A stretch of 64,000 bases of DNA from Flavobacterium sp. 245 (GTDB lineage: Bacteria; Bacteroidota; Bacteroidia; Flavobacteriales; Flavobacteriaceae): contig NZ_SNXB01000001.1 of NCBI RefSeq assembly GCF_004362055.1, positions 558,001 to 622,000 on the forward strand, written 5' to 3'. The translations under genes were made by a program, and so were the position numbers. The notes below the pieces were generated by a model. The model was not told the origin of the DNA and did not search any database. It was given only the letters and a program-made list of their open reading frames with translations. Below are positions 26,449 through 35,812 of this stretch, in pieces. Position 1 is the stretch's first letter, and every line of letters begins with the position of its first letter.

Positions 26449-27969
26449 ATGAATACAATTAATGAATATTTAAGTTTAGCAGAATTCGAGTCAATCATTT
26501 TTGGAAATAATAAAGTTGCGATCAGTGATCTGGTTTTAAATCGAGTAAACGAAAGCTTTAATTTCCTGAAAGAATTTTCGGGAAATAAAATCATATATGG
26601 TGTAAATACTGGTTTTGGACCAATGGCTCAATATAGAATTAAAGAGTCTGACCAAATTCAGCTGCAATATAATTTAATCCGAAGCCACTCTTCAGGAACC
26701 GGAAAACCTTTGAGCCCGGTTTGTGCAAAAGCGGCGATTTTAGCTCGTTTAAACACACTTTCATTAGGAAATTCTGGAGTTCATCCTTCAGTAATTCACT
26801 TGATGGCCGAATTAATTAATAGAGATATTACGCCTCTAATTTTCGAACACGGCGGCGTTGGAGCGAGTGGCGATTTAGTACAATTATCACATTTGGCTCT
26901 AGTCTTGATTGGCGAAGGCGAAGTTTTTTATAAAGGAGAAAGAAGACCAACTCCAGAGGTTTTTGAAATTGAAGGTTTAAAACCAATTCAGGTTGAAATT
27001 AGAGAAGGTTTGGCGTTAATCAACGGAACTTCGGTAATGACCGGAATTGGCGTTGTGAACATTCATTATGCTAAAAAATTATTGGACTGGTCATTAAAAT
27101 CTTCGTGTGCGATCAACGAATTGGTGCAGGCGTATGACGATCATTTTTCGGCAGAATTAAACCAAACCAAACGTCATAAAGGACAGCAAGAAGTGGCTGA
27201 AAGAATGAGAAAAAACCTTTCTGACAGTACCTTGATCCGTAAAAGAGAAGACCATTTATATTCGGGAGAAAATACCGAAGAAATCTTCAAAGAAAAAGTT
27301 CAGGAATATTATTCTTTACGTTGTGTTCCTCAAATTTTAGGTCCGGTTTTAGAAACAATCAATAATGTTGCTTCGATTTTAGAAGACGAATTCAACTCGG
27401 CAAACGACAACCCAATTATCGACGTAAAAAACAAACACGTTTATCACGGAGGTAATTTTCATGGCGATTATATTTCGCTTGAAATGGATAAATTAAAAAT
27501 CGTTATTACCAAATTAACGATGCTGGCAGAACGTCAATTGAATTATTTATTGAATTCAAAAATCAACGAAATTCTTCCTCCGTTTGTCAATTTAGGAACA
27601 TTAGGATTTAATTTCGGAATGCAGGGCGTTCAGTTTACGGCGACCTCAACAACTGCTGAAAGTCAGATGCTTTCTAACCCAATGTATGTGCATTCAATCC
27701 CGAACAACAACGACAATCAAGACATTGTAAGTATGGGAACAAATGCGGCGGTAATTACATCAAAAGTAATCGAAAATGCTTTTGAAGTTTTGGCGATCGA
27801 AATGATTACCATCGTTCAGGCAATTGATTATTTAGGTCAAAAAGATAAAATTTCATCGGTTACTAAAAAATGGTATGACGATGTTCGAAATATAGTGCCA
27901 GAATTTAAAGAAGACCTGGTAATGTATCCTTTTGTTCAAAAAGTAAAAGATTATCTGATCAACAGCTAA
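26449..27969 (+). CDS. Tyrosine ammonia-lyase (HAL/PAL/TAL family)
   Basis: 506 aa, cytosolic. The MIO-cofactor tripeptide Ala139-Ser140-Gly141 lies in GGVGASGDLVQLSH, with YGVNTGFGP (50-58) and NDNPIID as further family motifs. From memory it is nearly identical to the F. johnsoniae enzyme shown to be a highly tyrosine-specific ammonia-lyase, so I assign TAL rather than HAL. It makes p-coumarate, the aryl starter of flexirubin. The selectivity loop reads RSHSSG, Ser-His like HAL, not the His-Leu of the Rhodobacter TAL. Confidence 0.93.
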   Translation: MNTINEYLSLAEFESIIFGNNKVAISDLVLNRVNESFNFLKEFSGNKIIYGVNTGFGPMAQYRIKESDQIQLQYNLIRSHSSGTGKPLSPVCAKAAILARLNTLSLGNSGVHPSVIHLMAELINRDITPLIFEHGGVGASGDLVQLSHLALVLIGEGEVFYKGERRPTPEVFEIEGLKPIQVEIREGLALINGTSVMTGIGVVNIHYAKKLLDWSLKSSCAINELVQAYDDHFSAELNQTKRHKGQQEVAERMRKNLSDSTLIRKREDHLYSGENTEEIFKEKVQEYYSLRCVPQILGPVLETINNVASILEDEFNSANDNPIIDVKNKHVYHGGNFHGDYISLEMDKLKIVITKLTMLAERQLNYLLNSKINEILPPFVNLGTLGFNFGMQGVQFTATSTTAESQMLSNPMYVHSIPNNNDNQDIVSMGTNAAVITSKVIENAFEVLAIEMITIVQAIDYLGQKDKISSVTKKWYDDVRNIVPEFKEDLVMYPFVQKVKDYLINS

Positions 27970-28007
27970 ATCTTTTTTTTCACATATTAATATTGAATCT
28001 TAAAATC

Positions 28008-29222
28008 ATGAAAAAAACGCTTATTTTTTTATCGCTTGTATTCATTCAATTTGTTAATAGTCAAGAATTGGCTTTAGTCAAAAAAAATTCAAAGATTGGA
28101 TATATTTCCAAAGATGGATCTTTCAAAATTGAGCCACAGTACAAATCGGCCAGAAGTTTTTCTGAAGGTTTGGCTGCTGTAGAAAACAACGGAAAATGGG
28201 GTTTTATTGATGCAAAAGGCACTTGGGTAATTCCAGCCGATTTTAAAGATGCGAAGGATTTTAACAGCGGTATCGCCATTGTACAAAAAGACAAGGATTG
28301 GGTTTATATTAATACAAAAGGTGAAATTCAAAAAGCACCAGCATCAGATAAATTATTTGATTTTAATGACGGCGTTGCTTTCATCAGACAAAACAATAAA
28401 GTGGGGTTGATAAACAACAAAATGACTGTTGTTTTAGAACCAAAATACGATCAGATCAAACCTTTTGAAAATGGTTTTGCCAGAGTCGAAAACAACAAAA
28501 AATGGGGAATTATTAATACCGCTGGAAAGGAATTAGTAGAACCTATATACGACGAGATAGGAGGTTATTTCAAAAACACAACTTGGGCGAGAAAAGATAA
28601 AACTTTCGGACTTGTAAGTGCTGGGAAATTTATTCCGGTTGACGGCGCCGAAAAAATCTGGGATTTTGAAACACAAGATTTGACATTTGCCAAAAAGAAC
28701 GGAAAAATTGGCTACATTGATTTAAAAGGAAATTGGGCAATTCTTCCTATATATGACAAAGGAAAAGCATTCTCAAAAAATCTAGCTCCAGTTTTAGTTG
28801 GAAAAAAATGGGGGTTCATCAATCCAGAAGGAAAATTTGTAATTGAACCAACTTACAGCGATGCCGAAGTTTTCAGTTCAAACGGATTGGCTCCTGTAAA
28901 AGAAAGCAATTGGGGATTCATTAATGAAGCTGGAAAAATTGTTATTCCAACTCAATACGGCATTACTGCAAATGCTATTATTGCCATGTTTACGCAACAG
29001 GATAAAGGATTTATCGATGGTGTCGCAAGAGTAAAAAATGAAGGAAAATGGGGTTTTCTAAAACCTGACGGAACGGTATTAAGCAATCAATGGTTTGAAA
29101 ATGCCGAACTATTTTCTAAATCAGAAAAAAAAGAAGTAGTTGAAATTGCGGCGGAAAAGCCAAAACAGGAAATAAAACAAGCCAAGCCAGCAGCGAAAAC
29201 TGCAGTGAAAAAAAAGAAATAA
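28008..29222 (+). CDS. WG-repeat protein, secreted
   Basis: 404 aa. A signal peptide (ending VNSQ) precedes eight or so WG-type beta repeats with recurring KWGFI / GKIGYI and IEPxYDxxxxF units, then a Lys/Ala-rich tail ending AAKTAVKKKK. WG repeats form beta-propeller-like surfaces with no known catalytic role. It lies 38 bp after the ammonia-lyase and 29 bp before the FabG-like gene, so it is probably co-transcribed. The open frame extends to a TTG at 27993; ATG 28008 is chosen for the signal peptide. Confidence 0.85.
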   Translation: MKKTLIFLSLVFIQFVNSQELALVKKNSKIGYISKDGSFKIEPQYKSARSFSEGLAAVENNGKWGFIDAKGTWVIPADFKDAKDFNSGIAIVQKDKDWVYINTKGEIQKAPASDKLFDFNDGVAFIRQNNKVGLINNKMTVVLEPKYDQIKPFENGFARVENNKKWGIINTAGKELVEPIYDEIGGYFKNTTWARKDKTFGLVSAGKFIPVDGAEKIWDFETQDLTFAKKNGKIGYIDLKGNWAILPIYDKGKAFSKNLAPVLVGKKWGFINPEGKFVIEPTYSDAEVFSSNGLAPVKESNWGFINEAGKIVIPTQYGITANAIIAMFTQQDKGFIDGVARVKNEGKWGFLKPDGTVLSNQWFENAELFSKSEKKEVVEIAAEKPKQEIKQAKPAAKTAVKKKK

Positions 29223-29251
29223 AACATTTATCTCCAAAAAAAAAATCAATA

Positions 29252-29983
29252 ATGAAATGTGTACTAGTAACAGGCGGTTCGAGAGGAATTGGAAGTGCTA
29301 TTTGTAAAAAATTAGCCGTCGATGCCGATTATCATATTCTGATTAATTATCATTCGAATAAAACTGCTGCGGAAGAAACACTTCAGGAAGTACAAAAATT
29401 AGGCGGAAAAGGAGAAATTTTAGGTTTTGATGTTTCTAATTTTGAAGAAGTTCAAAGCGTTTTAACAAAATGGCAAGAAGCCAATCCGGAAGCGCTGGTT
29501 GAAGCTATTGTGAATAACGCCGGAATTACAAAAGATGGTCTTTTTATGTGGATGACTCCCGAAGACTGGAATGGTGTTGTAAACACAAGTGTAAACGGAT
29601 TTTTTAATGTAACGCAGTTTTTCATTCAAAAAATGTTGCGCAATAAATATGGCCGAATCGTTAATATGGTTTCTGTTTCTGGCGTTAAAGGAACTGCTGG
29701 ACAAACCAATTATTCGGCTGCAAAAGGGGCGATTGTTGCCGCGACAAAAGCTTTGGCTCAAGAAGTGGCAAAACGAAATATTACAGTAAATGCTGTAGCA
29801 CCAGGTTTTATCAGGACTGATATGACAAGTCAGCTTGATGAAAAAGAATTATTAAAATTAATTCCGGTAAATCGTTTTGGCGAAGCCGAAGAAGTGGCAG
29901 ATTTGGTAAGCTTTTTGATTTCTAAAAAAGCAAGTTATATTACAGGAGAGATTATTAATATAAACGGAGGAATATATTCTTAA
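29252..29983 (+). CDS. 3-oxoacyl-ACP reductase-like SDR (FabG family)
   Basis: 243 aa classical short-chain dehydrogenase. TGGSRGIG binds NADP(H), NNAG stabilises the fold, and the catalytic Ser (VSVSG), Tyr and Lys (YSAAK) are present. In aryl polyene pathways a FabG-like enzyme (ApeQ) reduces the beta-keto group in each extension cycle, and position among ketosynthases and ACPs supports that role here. Confidence 0.9.
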   Translation: MKCVLVTGGSRGIGSAICKKLAVDADYHILINYHSNKTAAEETLQEVQKLGGKGEILGFDVSNFEEVQSVLTKWQEANPEALVEAIVNNAGITKDGLFMWMTPEDWNGVVNTSVNGFFNVTQFFIQKMLRNKYGRIVNMVSVSGVKGTAGQTNYSAAKGAIVAATKALAQEVAKRNITVNAVAPGFIRTDMTSQLDEKELLKLIPVNRFGEAEEVADLVSFLISKKASYITGEIININGGIYS

Positions 29984-30046
29984 CAGATTACGTTTTTCGA
30001 GGTTTGCGAGGTTGTTTTTAAACTTTTTCTCTAGCGCCGAAAATTG

Positions 30047-30129
30047 CTCGCAAAGTCGCAAAGTCGCAAAGTTTTATTTATAAGACTTAAAAAAAAAGAA
30101 AAAACTTTGCGACTTCGCGTCTTTGCGAG
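30047..30129. repeat. Inverted repeat of CGCAAAGT words
   Basis: Left arm 30047-30075 holds three CGCAAAGT units; right arm 30101-30129 is its complement with two mismatches in 29. It lies in the 230-bp gap between the FabG-like and ketosynthase genes. A related pair occurs at 32584-32719. Confidence 0.85.
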
Positions 30130-30213
30130 ATTAAAATATAAAGAATAGCAAAAATAAACTTTGCGAGATTAAAAAAAATACACTTTAAGGATAAAAAATT
30201 ACTTTGAAAGACC

Positions 30214-31449
30214 ATGAATAAGAGAGTTGTAATTACTGGAATGGGAATTTATTCTTGTATCGGAACTTCTTTAGACGAAGTAAAGGAATCATTATACAAT
30301 GGAAAATCAGGTATTCAGTTTGATTCTGACCGAAAAGAATTTGGTTTCCAGTCGGCTTTGACCGGAATGGTTCCAAAAGCCGATTTAAAAAATTTATTGA
30401 CACGCAGACAACGTATGAGCATTGGTGAAGAAACCGAATATGCTTATATGGCTACTATTGAAGCATTGAAAAATGCGAATATCGACGACGCTTTTTTTGA
30501 CGAACGCGAAGTGGGAATTATGTACGGAAACGACAGTGTTTCTAAAGCAATTATTGATGCTACAGATATTGTGCGCGAGAAAAAAGATACTGCATTAATT
30601 GGTTCTGGAGCGATTTTTAAATCAATGAATTCAACGGTAACGATGAATCTTTCTACGATTTTTAAACTTCGTGGTATTAATTTAACTGTTAGCGCGGCTT
30701 GTGCCAGTGGCTCTCATTCTATAGGATTGGCTTATTTTTTAATTAAAGGCGGTTTTCAGGACATCATTATTACTGGAGGAGCGCAGGAAATCAACAAATA
30801 TGCGATGAGCAGTTTTGATGGTTTAGGTGTTTTTTCGAACAGAGAAAGTGATCCTGAAAAAGCATCAAGGCCATTTGATAAAGACCGCGACGGATTAATT
30901 CCGAGTGGTGGCGGCGCAACTTTAATTCTAGAAAGTTATGAATCGGCAATTGCAAGAGGCGCCAACATTATTGCCGAAGTTTCTGGTTACGGATTTTCAT
31001 CAAACGGCGGACATATCTCGACTCCAAATGTCGAAGGACCTGCCACAGCCATGCAACGAGCATTAGAAGACGCAAAATTAAATGCATCGGATATTGAATA
31101 TATAAATGCACATGCAACCTCAACACCAGTTGGTGATGCAAATGAAGCCAAAGCAATCTTTGAAGTTTTTGGCGAAAAAAATCCACCGGTAAGTTCCACA
31201 AAATCAATGACCGGCCACGAATGCTGGATGGCTGGAGCAAGCGAAATCATTTATTCGATCATCATGATGCAAAATGATTTTATAGCGCCAAACATCAATT
31301 TAGAAAATCCAGATGAAGATGCTTCTAAATTAAATTTGATCAAAACTACTTTAAACAAAAAATTTGACATATTTTTGTCCAATTCTTTCGGTTTCGGAGG
31401 AACCAACTCTGCGTTGGTGGTTAAAAAGTTTAAATTGAACAATGAATAA
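30214..31449 (+). CDS. Beta-ketoacyl-ACP synthase (KAS I/II type)
   Basis: 411 aa with a complete Cys-His-His site: Cys163 (SAACASGSHS), His300 (NAHATSTP) and His335 (SMTGHECWMAGA). It performs decarboxylative chain extension on ACP-bound polyene intermediates. The ACP gene starts inside its last codons (8-nt overlap), so the two are coupled. One of three intact KAS I/II-type ketosynthases in the cluster. Confidence 0.92.
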   Translation: MNKRVVITGMGIYSCIGTSLDEVKESLYNGKSGIQFDSDRKEFGFQSALTGMVPKADLKNLLTRRQRMSIGEETEYAYMATIEALKNANIDDAFFDEREVGIMYGNDSVSKAIIDATDIVREKKDTALIGSGAIFKSMNSTVTMNLSTIFKLRGINLTVSAACASGSHSIGLAYFLIKGGFQDIIITGGAQEINKYAMSSFDGLGVFSNRESDPEKASRPFDKDRDGLIPSGGGATLILESYESAIARGANIIAEVSGYGFSSNGGHISTPNVEGPATAMQRALEDAKLNASDIEYINAHATSTPVGDANEAKAIFEVFGEKNPPVSSTKSMTGHECWMAGASEIIYSIIMMQNDFIAPNINLENPDEDASKLNLIKTTLNKKFDIFLSNSFGFGGTNSALVVKKFKLNNE

Positions 31450-31696
31450 AGAAGAGATTATAGCGAAAATTAATGGTTTTTTGGTTGATGAATTTGAAGT
31501 AGACAATGATGAAATTGAACCAGATGCTAATTTAAAAGATACACTTGGGTTAGATAGCTTAGATTATGTTGATTTAGTAGTTTCTATTGAAGCTAACTTT
31601 GGTGTAAAATTGGTTGAAGCTGATTTCGTTGGAATTGCAACTTTTCAAAACTTCTATGACCTTATCGAAACCAAAATAAAAGCAAAAACTGCTTAA
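31442..31696 (+). CDS. Acyl carrier protein
   Basis: 84 aa acidic helical protein. The phosphopantetheine attachment Ser39 sits in GLDSLDYVDL. It overlaps the ketosynthase upstream by 8 nt and the acyltransferase downstream by one base. Carrier for aryl polyene or alkyl resorcinol precursors; no phosphopantetheinyl transferase is seen in the window. Confidence 0.93.
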   Translation: MNKEEIIAKINGFLVDEFEVDNDEIEPDANLKDTLGLDSLDYVDLVVSIEANFGVKLVEADFVGIATFQNFYDLIETKIKAKTA

Positions 31697-32574
31697 TGAG
31701 TCAATGGGATGGCAAATCAAAAGGTACAGTTTTAGGCTATAGAATATTCGTTTTTTTGATACAAAAAGCGGGTGTCAAGTCTGCTTATGTCTTACTTTAT
31801 TTTGTTGCTTCTTATTATTTTTTGTTTCTAAAAAAGAGCAATCGCGCTATTTTTTACTATTTCAAAGAAAGACTCCAGTATTCCAATTTCCAGGCAAAAA
31901 AAATGGTTTTCAAAAGTTACTATACTTTTGGACAGACTATTATTGACAAAATTTCTATTTCTGCCGGACTGCGAAACAAATTCACTTATGAATTTGACGG
32001 AATCGAAATTCTGAAAAAACTTTTGGCCGAGAAAAAAGGAGGTGTCTTAATAAGCGCGCACGTTGGGAATTTTGAAATAGCTGAACACTTTTTTGGCGAC
32101 ATCGATCTTGATTTCCAAATCAATTTGGTTACAACCGATTTAGAACATTCGGCAATTAAGAATTATCTGGAAAGTGTTACGCAAAAATCTTCCGTAAAAT
32201 TTATTATCATCAAAGACGATTTATCTCATATTTTTGAGATCAATGCGGCTTTAGCCAATAACGAATTGGTTTGTTTTACCGGCGATCGTTATTTTGAAGG
32301 AACCAAATCGCTTTCTGAAGAAATTCTTGGCAAAGAAGCCAATTTTCCTGCAGGTCCTTTCTTAATCGCTTCCCGATTAAAAGTTCCTGTTGTTTTTGTA
32401 TATGTAATGAAAGAACCCAATCTGCATTATCATTTATACGCACGAGAAGCAACGGTAAAACACCGCGATGAAAAAGGTTTATTACAGGAATATGTAAAAA
32501 GCGTTGAAAGCATTCTGCAAAAATATCCTTTGCAGTGGTTCAATTATTTTGATTTTTGGAATGATGTAAGATAA
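31696..32574 (+). CDS. LpxL/HtrB-like lysophospholipid acyltransferase
   Basis: 292 aa. It has an N-terminal hydrophobic segment (about 13-45) and the HX4E active site His122-Glu127 (HVGNFE), followed by FTGDRYFEG and PAGPFLIASRLKVPVVFVY as in lipid A acyltransferases. Homologues are regular members of aryl polyene clusters, where they probably move the acyl chain from ACP to a lipid or alcohol acceptor at the inner membrane. Directly coupled to the ACP gene. Confidence 0.85.
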   Translation: MSQWDGKSKGTVLGYRIFVFLIQKAGVKSAYVLLYFVASYYFLFLKKSNRAIFYYFKERLQYSNFQAKKMVFKSYYTFGQTIIDKISISAGLRNKFTYEFDGIEILKKLLAEKKGGVLISAHVGNFEIAEHFFGDIDLDFQINLVTTDLEHSAIKNYLESVTQKSSVKFIIIKDDLSHIFEINAALANNELVCFTGDRYFEGTKSLSEEILGKEANFPAGPFLIASRLKVPVVFVYVMKEPNLHYHLYAREATVKHRDEKGLLQEYVKSVESILQKYPLQWFNYFDFWNDVR

Positions 32575-32583
32575 TATAAAAAG

Positions 32584-32719
32584 AATCTCGCAAAGTCGCG
32601 TAGCCACAAAGTTTTAATTTATAGCTATGCTAAGACTTAGAGATTTTACAATTATTCTTATTAAGCTTTTTTTACTTAATTGCTCCATATTCTTTGCGAC
32701 TCTGCGACTTTGCAAGATT
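32584..32719. repeat. Imperfect inverted repeat, CGCAAAGTCGC family
   Basis: Left arm 32584-32611 (AATCTCGCAAAGTCGC...) and right arm 32692-32719 (...GCGACTTTGCAAGATT) match at roughly 23 of 28 positions around an 80-nt loop. Same word family as 30047-30129. It fills most of the gap before darA. Confidence 0.75.
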
Positions 32720-32800
32720 AAAAACGCAACGAAAATCTTCACGAAAAAAAACTTATAAAACGAATCAATAAACAAGAAAATTCTTTTAAAATAATTTACT

Positions 32801-32808
32801 TATTTTTG
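32801..32808 (+). promoter_or_regulatory. -7 promoter element of darA (TATTTTTG)
   Basis: Exact TAnnTTTG match, 25 bp before the darA ATG, after a repeat-filled gap. Suggests an internal promoter for darAB and following genes. Confidence 0.5.
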
Positions 32809-32833
32809 TTCACAACCAAAGCAAGTAAACCTA

Positions 32834-33736
32834 ATGAAAAATGTCCTTGTTATTTTTTATTCTCAATCTGGGCAACTAGAATCAATTGCACGAAATATTG
32901 CAAAACCCTTTTTAAATTCAGATGACATAAAGGTAACTTTTCACGAAATTCAATTAGAAAAACCTTTTCCTTTTCCGTGGAATAAAACCACTTTTTTTGA
33001 CGCTTTTCCAGAATCTTTTCTCCAAATTCCAACGGCCTTAAAACCCGTTCCTGAAGAAATTCTTAATACAAAATTTGATCTTGTTTTACTGCATTACCAA
33101 GTTTGGTATTTAACGCCATCCATCCCGATGAACTCTTTTTTAAAAAGTGCCGAAGCCAAAACCATATTAAACAATACTCCGGTAATTACCATAAACGGAT
33201 CCCGAAATATGTGGATTATGGCACAGGAAAAAGTAAAAGTTTTATTGCGTGATGTAAATGCAAAACTAGTTGGAAATGTAGCTTTAGTAGACCGCGTTGG
33301 AAATTTAATCAGCGTAATTACGATTGTAAACTGGATGTTTTCTGGAGTAAAGAAAAGATATTTGGGGTTTTTCCCTTTGCCTGGCGTTTCGGATAAAGAC
33401 ATACAGGAGTCCGATCAATTTGGTGAAGTGATGCTTTCGCAATTCAATCAAAACAAATTAGAAGATTTACAGCCGAAATTAGCTGAAATTGGAGCCGTAA
33501 AAATCAGCCCCTATTTAGTGACTGTTGACAAAACTGCTAACAAAATCTTTAATAAATGGTCGAATTTCATTCATAAAAATCAAAAAAACAGAAAACTGCT
33601 TCTTAAATTATTTTATGTTTATTTATTCCTCGCAATATGGTTAATCTCGCCAATAGTATATATATTGCATGTTATTAGCTATCCGTTTAAGATTAAAACT
33701 ATAAAAAAAGAAACTCAATATTATCAGGGAGTTTAG
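32834..33736 (+). CDS. darA: DarA, dialkylresorcinol condensing enzyme
   Basis: 300 aa. It opens like a flavodoxin-type NAD(P)H oxidoreductase (VLVIFYSQSGQLESIARNI) and ends with a hydrophobic helix (LLKLFYVYLFLAIWLISPIVY). This matches DarA, which with DarB condenses and aromatises two beta-keto acyl precursors into the dialkylresorcinol of flexirubin. It is placed 15 bp before darB, the diagnostic gene pair for the pathway. Confidence 0.88.
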   Translation: MKNVLVIFYSQSGQLESIARNIAKPFLNSDDIKVTFHEIQLEKPFPFPWNKTTFFDAFPESFLQIPTALKPVPEEILNTKFDLVLLHYQVWYLTPSIPMNSFLKSAEAKTILNNTPVITINGSRNMWIMAQEKVKVLLRDVNAKLVGNVALVDRVGNLISVITIVNWMFSGVKKRYLGFFPLPGVSDKDIQESDQFGEVMLSQFNQNKLEDLQPKLAEIGAVKISPYLVTVDKTANKIFNKWSNFIHKNQKNRKLLLKLFYVYLFLAIWLISPIVYILHVISYPFKIKTIKKETQYYQGV

Positions 33737-33751
33737 AGACGAAATTAAATT

Positions 33752-34885
33752 ATGTTTGACGTATATATTACCAAAGCCGCGAAATATTTGCCAAATGAAG
33801 CTGTTTCAAACGATGAAATGGAAAATTATTTAGGGCTCATAAACGATACTGCCTCTAAAGCAAGACGTATTATTTTGCGCAATAATAAAATTACCAGCCG
33901 ATATTATGCCGTCGACAAAAATGGTGTAAGTACTCATACTAATGCTGAACTGACAAAAAATGCCGTTTCGCAATTGTTTGATGATACTTTTTCGGCACAA
34001 GATATGGAGGTTCTTTCCTGCGGAACATCATCACCTGATGTTTTTGCGCCCTCGCATGCCGCAATGGTTCATGGATTACTAAAAAACAAATCGGTTGAGC
34101 TGAACTCTTCTTCGGGAATTTGCTGTTCGGGAATGAATGCCCTAAAATATGGTTTTCTTTCTGTAAAATCTGGAAATTCACAAAATGCTGTCTGTACGGG
34201 ATCTGAAAAAGTTTCAACCTGGCTTTCGGCACAACAATACAATCGAGAAATTATCAACTTAAAAAATCTGGAAGAACAGCCAATTATTGCTTTCAAAAAA
34301 GATTTTTTACGTTGGATGTTATCTGATGGTGCCGGAGCTTTTTTATTAGAAAATAAACCAAGCGGAGACATTTCTCTAAAAATTGAATGGATGGAAGCGT
34401 ATTCATATGCTTTCGAATTAGAAACCTGCATGTACGCGGGTGGAGATAAATTAGAAAATGGAGAAATAAAACCGTGGAGCGATTACAAGCCTGAACAATT
34501 ACTAAACGAATCCATTCTTGCAGTAAAACAGGACGTAAAATTATTAGACGAATTTATTTTGCCAAAAGGCGTTCAAAGTATGAGCGATGCCATGGCAAAA
34601 CATAATGTTACAGCAGACGATATTGACTATTTTTTACCGCACGTTTCTTCACACTTTTTTGTTGACGGACTGAAAAAAGGCTTATTAGAAAAAGGAATTG
34701 ATATTGCAGACGAAAAATGGTTTATGAACCTTTTAAGAGTTGGAAATGTTGGCTCAGCATCAATTTATATTGCAGTTGAAGAATTAATAAATTCTGGAAA
34801 ACTTAAAAAAGGAGATAAAATTTTCCTTTCAGTTCCAGAAAGCGGAAGATTTTCATTTGCTTACGCCTATTTAACCGTTTGCTAA
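33752..34885 (+). CDS. darB: DarB, KAS III-like ketosynthase for dialkylresorcinol formation
   Basis: 377 aa thiolase-fold enzyme of the FabH branch. Nucleophile Cys125 lies in GICCSGMNAL, and a His in LPHVSSHFF plus an Asn-region (LLRVGNVGSAS) complete the KAS III-type site. With DarA it joins two acyl units to the cyclohexenone/resorcinol moiety. Its stop overlaps the next start (TAATG). Confidence 0.9.
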   Translation: MFDVYITKAAKYLPNEAVSNDEMENYLGLINDTASKARRIILRNNKITSRYYAVDKNGVSTHTNAELTKNAVSQLFDDTFSAQDMEVLSCGTSSPDVFAPSHAAMVHGLLKNKSVELNSSSGICCSGMNALKYGFLSVKSGNSQNAVCTGSEKVSTWLSAQQYNREIINLKNLEEQPIIAFKKDFLRWMLSDGAGAFLLENKPSGDISLKIEWMEAYSYAFELETCMYAGGDKLENGEIKPWSDYKPEQLLNESILAVKQDVKLLDEFILPKGVQSMSDAMAKHNVTADDIDYFLPHVSSHFFVDGLKKGLLEKGIDIADEKWFMNLLRVGNVGSASIYIAVEELINSGKLKKGDKIFLSVPESGRFSFAYAYLTVC

Positions 34886-35316
34886 TGAATGCTTCAATAC
34901 TTTTAGAAAAAGAAGCTGTAGAAAATCTGCTTCCGCAAAAGTTCCCTTTTGTAATGGTAGACCGCATGTTTTCTTATTCTGAAACCGAATTGACCTCCGG
35001 CCTAAAAATTCAAAATGATAATATTTTTTTAGAAGAAAATACTTTTTTAGAAGCTGGATTAATAGAACATATGGCGCAGTCAGTTGCATTGCACACGGGT
35101 TATCATTTTTTTTTGAAAAACGAAATTGCACCAACTGGATATATTGGTTCTATTAAAGAAATTGAAATCAAAAAACTCCCAAAAATTAACGATACCATTC
35201 AATCGAATGTTACCATCTTACAAGAATTTGCCGGAGTTACTTTAGTTGATATTGTGACTTTTTTAAATGATGAGGAAATTGCAAGCGGACAAATGAAAAC
35301 CGTTTTAGCAAAATAA
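34885..35316 (+). CDS. Hotdog-fold dehydratase-like protein (ApeP type) 1
   Basis: 143 aa. The FabZ-like start LLPQKFPFVMVDR and GLIEHMAQSVAL helix are present, but the HFPGxPxxPG loop with the catalytic His is replaced by EENTFLEA; the helix Glu remains. ApeP-type subunits are known to pair with an ApeI-type subunit in aryl polyene dehydration. ATG 34885 overlaps the darB stop; the in-frame TTG at 34879 is less likely. Confidence 0.82.
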   Translation: MNASILLEKEAVENLLPQKFPFVMVDRMFSYSETELTSGLKIQNDNIFLEENTFLEAGLIEHMAQSVALHTGYHFFLKNEIAPTGYIGSIKEIEIKKLPKINDTIQSNVTILQEFAGVTLVDIVTFLNDEEIASGQMKTVLAK

Positions 35317-35317
35317 T

Positions 35318-35788
35318 ATGACAATGAAAGTTGGAATCGACATACAAAATTATTTACCACACCGCGCGCCAATGCTGATGGTCGATTTGATTTTGGAAAT
35401 TGATGCCACTTCTGTTGAAACCGAATTTTTGATCAAAGAAGACAATATTTTTGTCGATAAAAACATTTTTACAGAAGCCGGTTTAATCGAAAATACAGCG
35501 CAGACGTGTTCGTCAATTGTCGGAAAAAAATATTTTTTCGAAGAGGATGGTACAGAAAATGAGAATGTTAGCGTTATAGGTTTTATCAGCGCCTTAAAAA
35601 ATGTAAAAATACATACATTGCCAAAAGTTGGCGACATTATAACGACCAAAGCAACTTTGGTTTCGAAATTTGTTGGCGATGATTATACTTTGTGTACGAT
35701 GAGCTGTCAAAGTTTACTTGAAGACCAAATACTTTTAGAATGTGAAATCAATTTGTTTATTCAAAAGACGATTTCGACTACAACATAA
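35318..35788 (+). CDS. Hotdog-fold dehydratase-like protein (ApeP type) 2
   Basis: 156 aa, paralogue of the preceding gene: LPHRAPMLMVDLI at the start and GLIENTAQTCSSI for the central helix. Again no HFPG loop; Glu is kept. A tandem pair of such subunits next to darAB suggests they serve different chains or form a heterodimer. ATG at 35318 or 35324 are both possible. Confidence 0.82.
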   Translation: MTMKVGIDIQNYLPHRAPMLMVDLILEIDATSVETEFLIKEDNIFVDKNIFTEAGLIENTAQTCSSIVGKKYFFEEDGTENENVSVIGFISALKNVKIHTLPKVGDIITTKATLVSKFVGDDYTLCTMSCQSLLEDQILLECEINLFIQKTISTTT

Positions 35789-35812
35789 TTCTAATAGAAA
35801 AATTTAACCGTC

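Noticed and set aside
30968..31250. Two long antisense open frames within the ketosynthase gene
   Set aside because: They are shadows of the real coding frame, rich in unlikely residue runs, with no start signal or recognisable domain.
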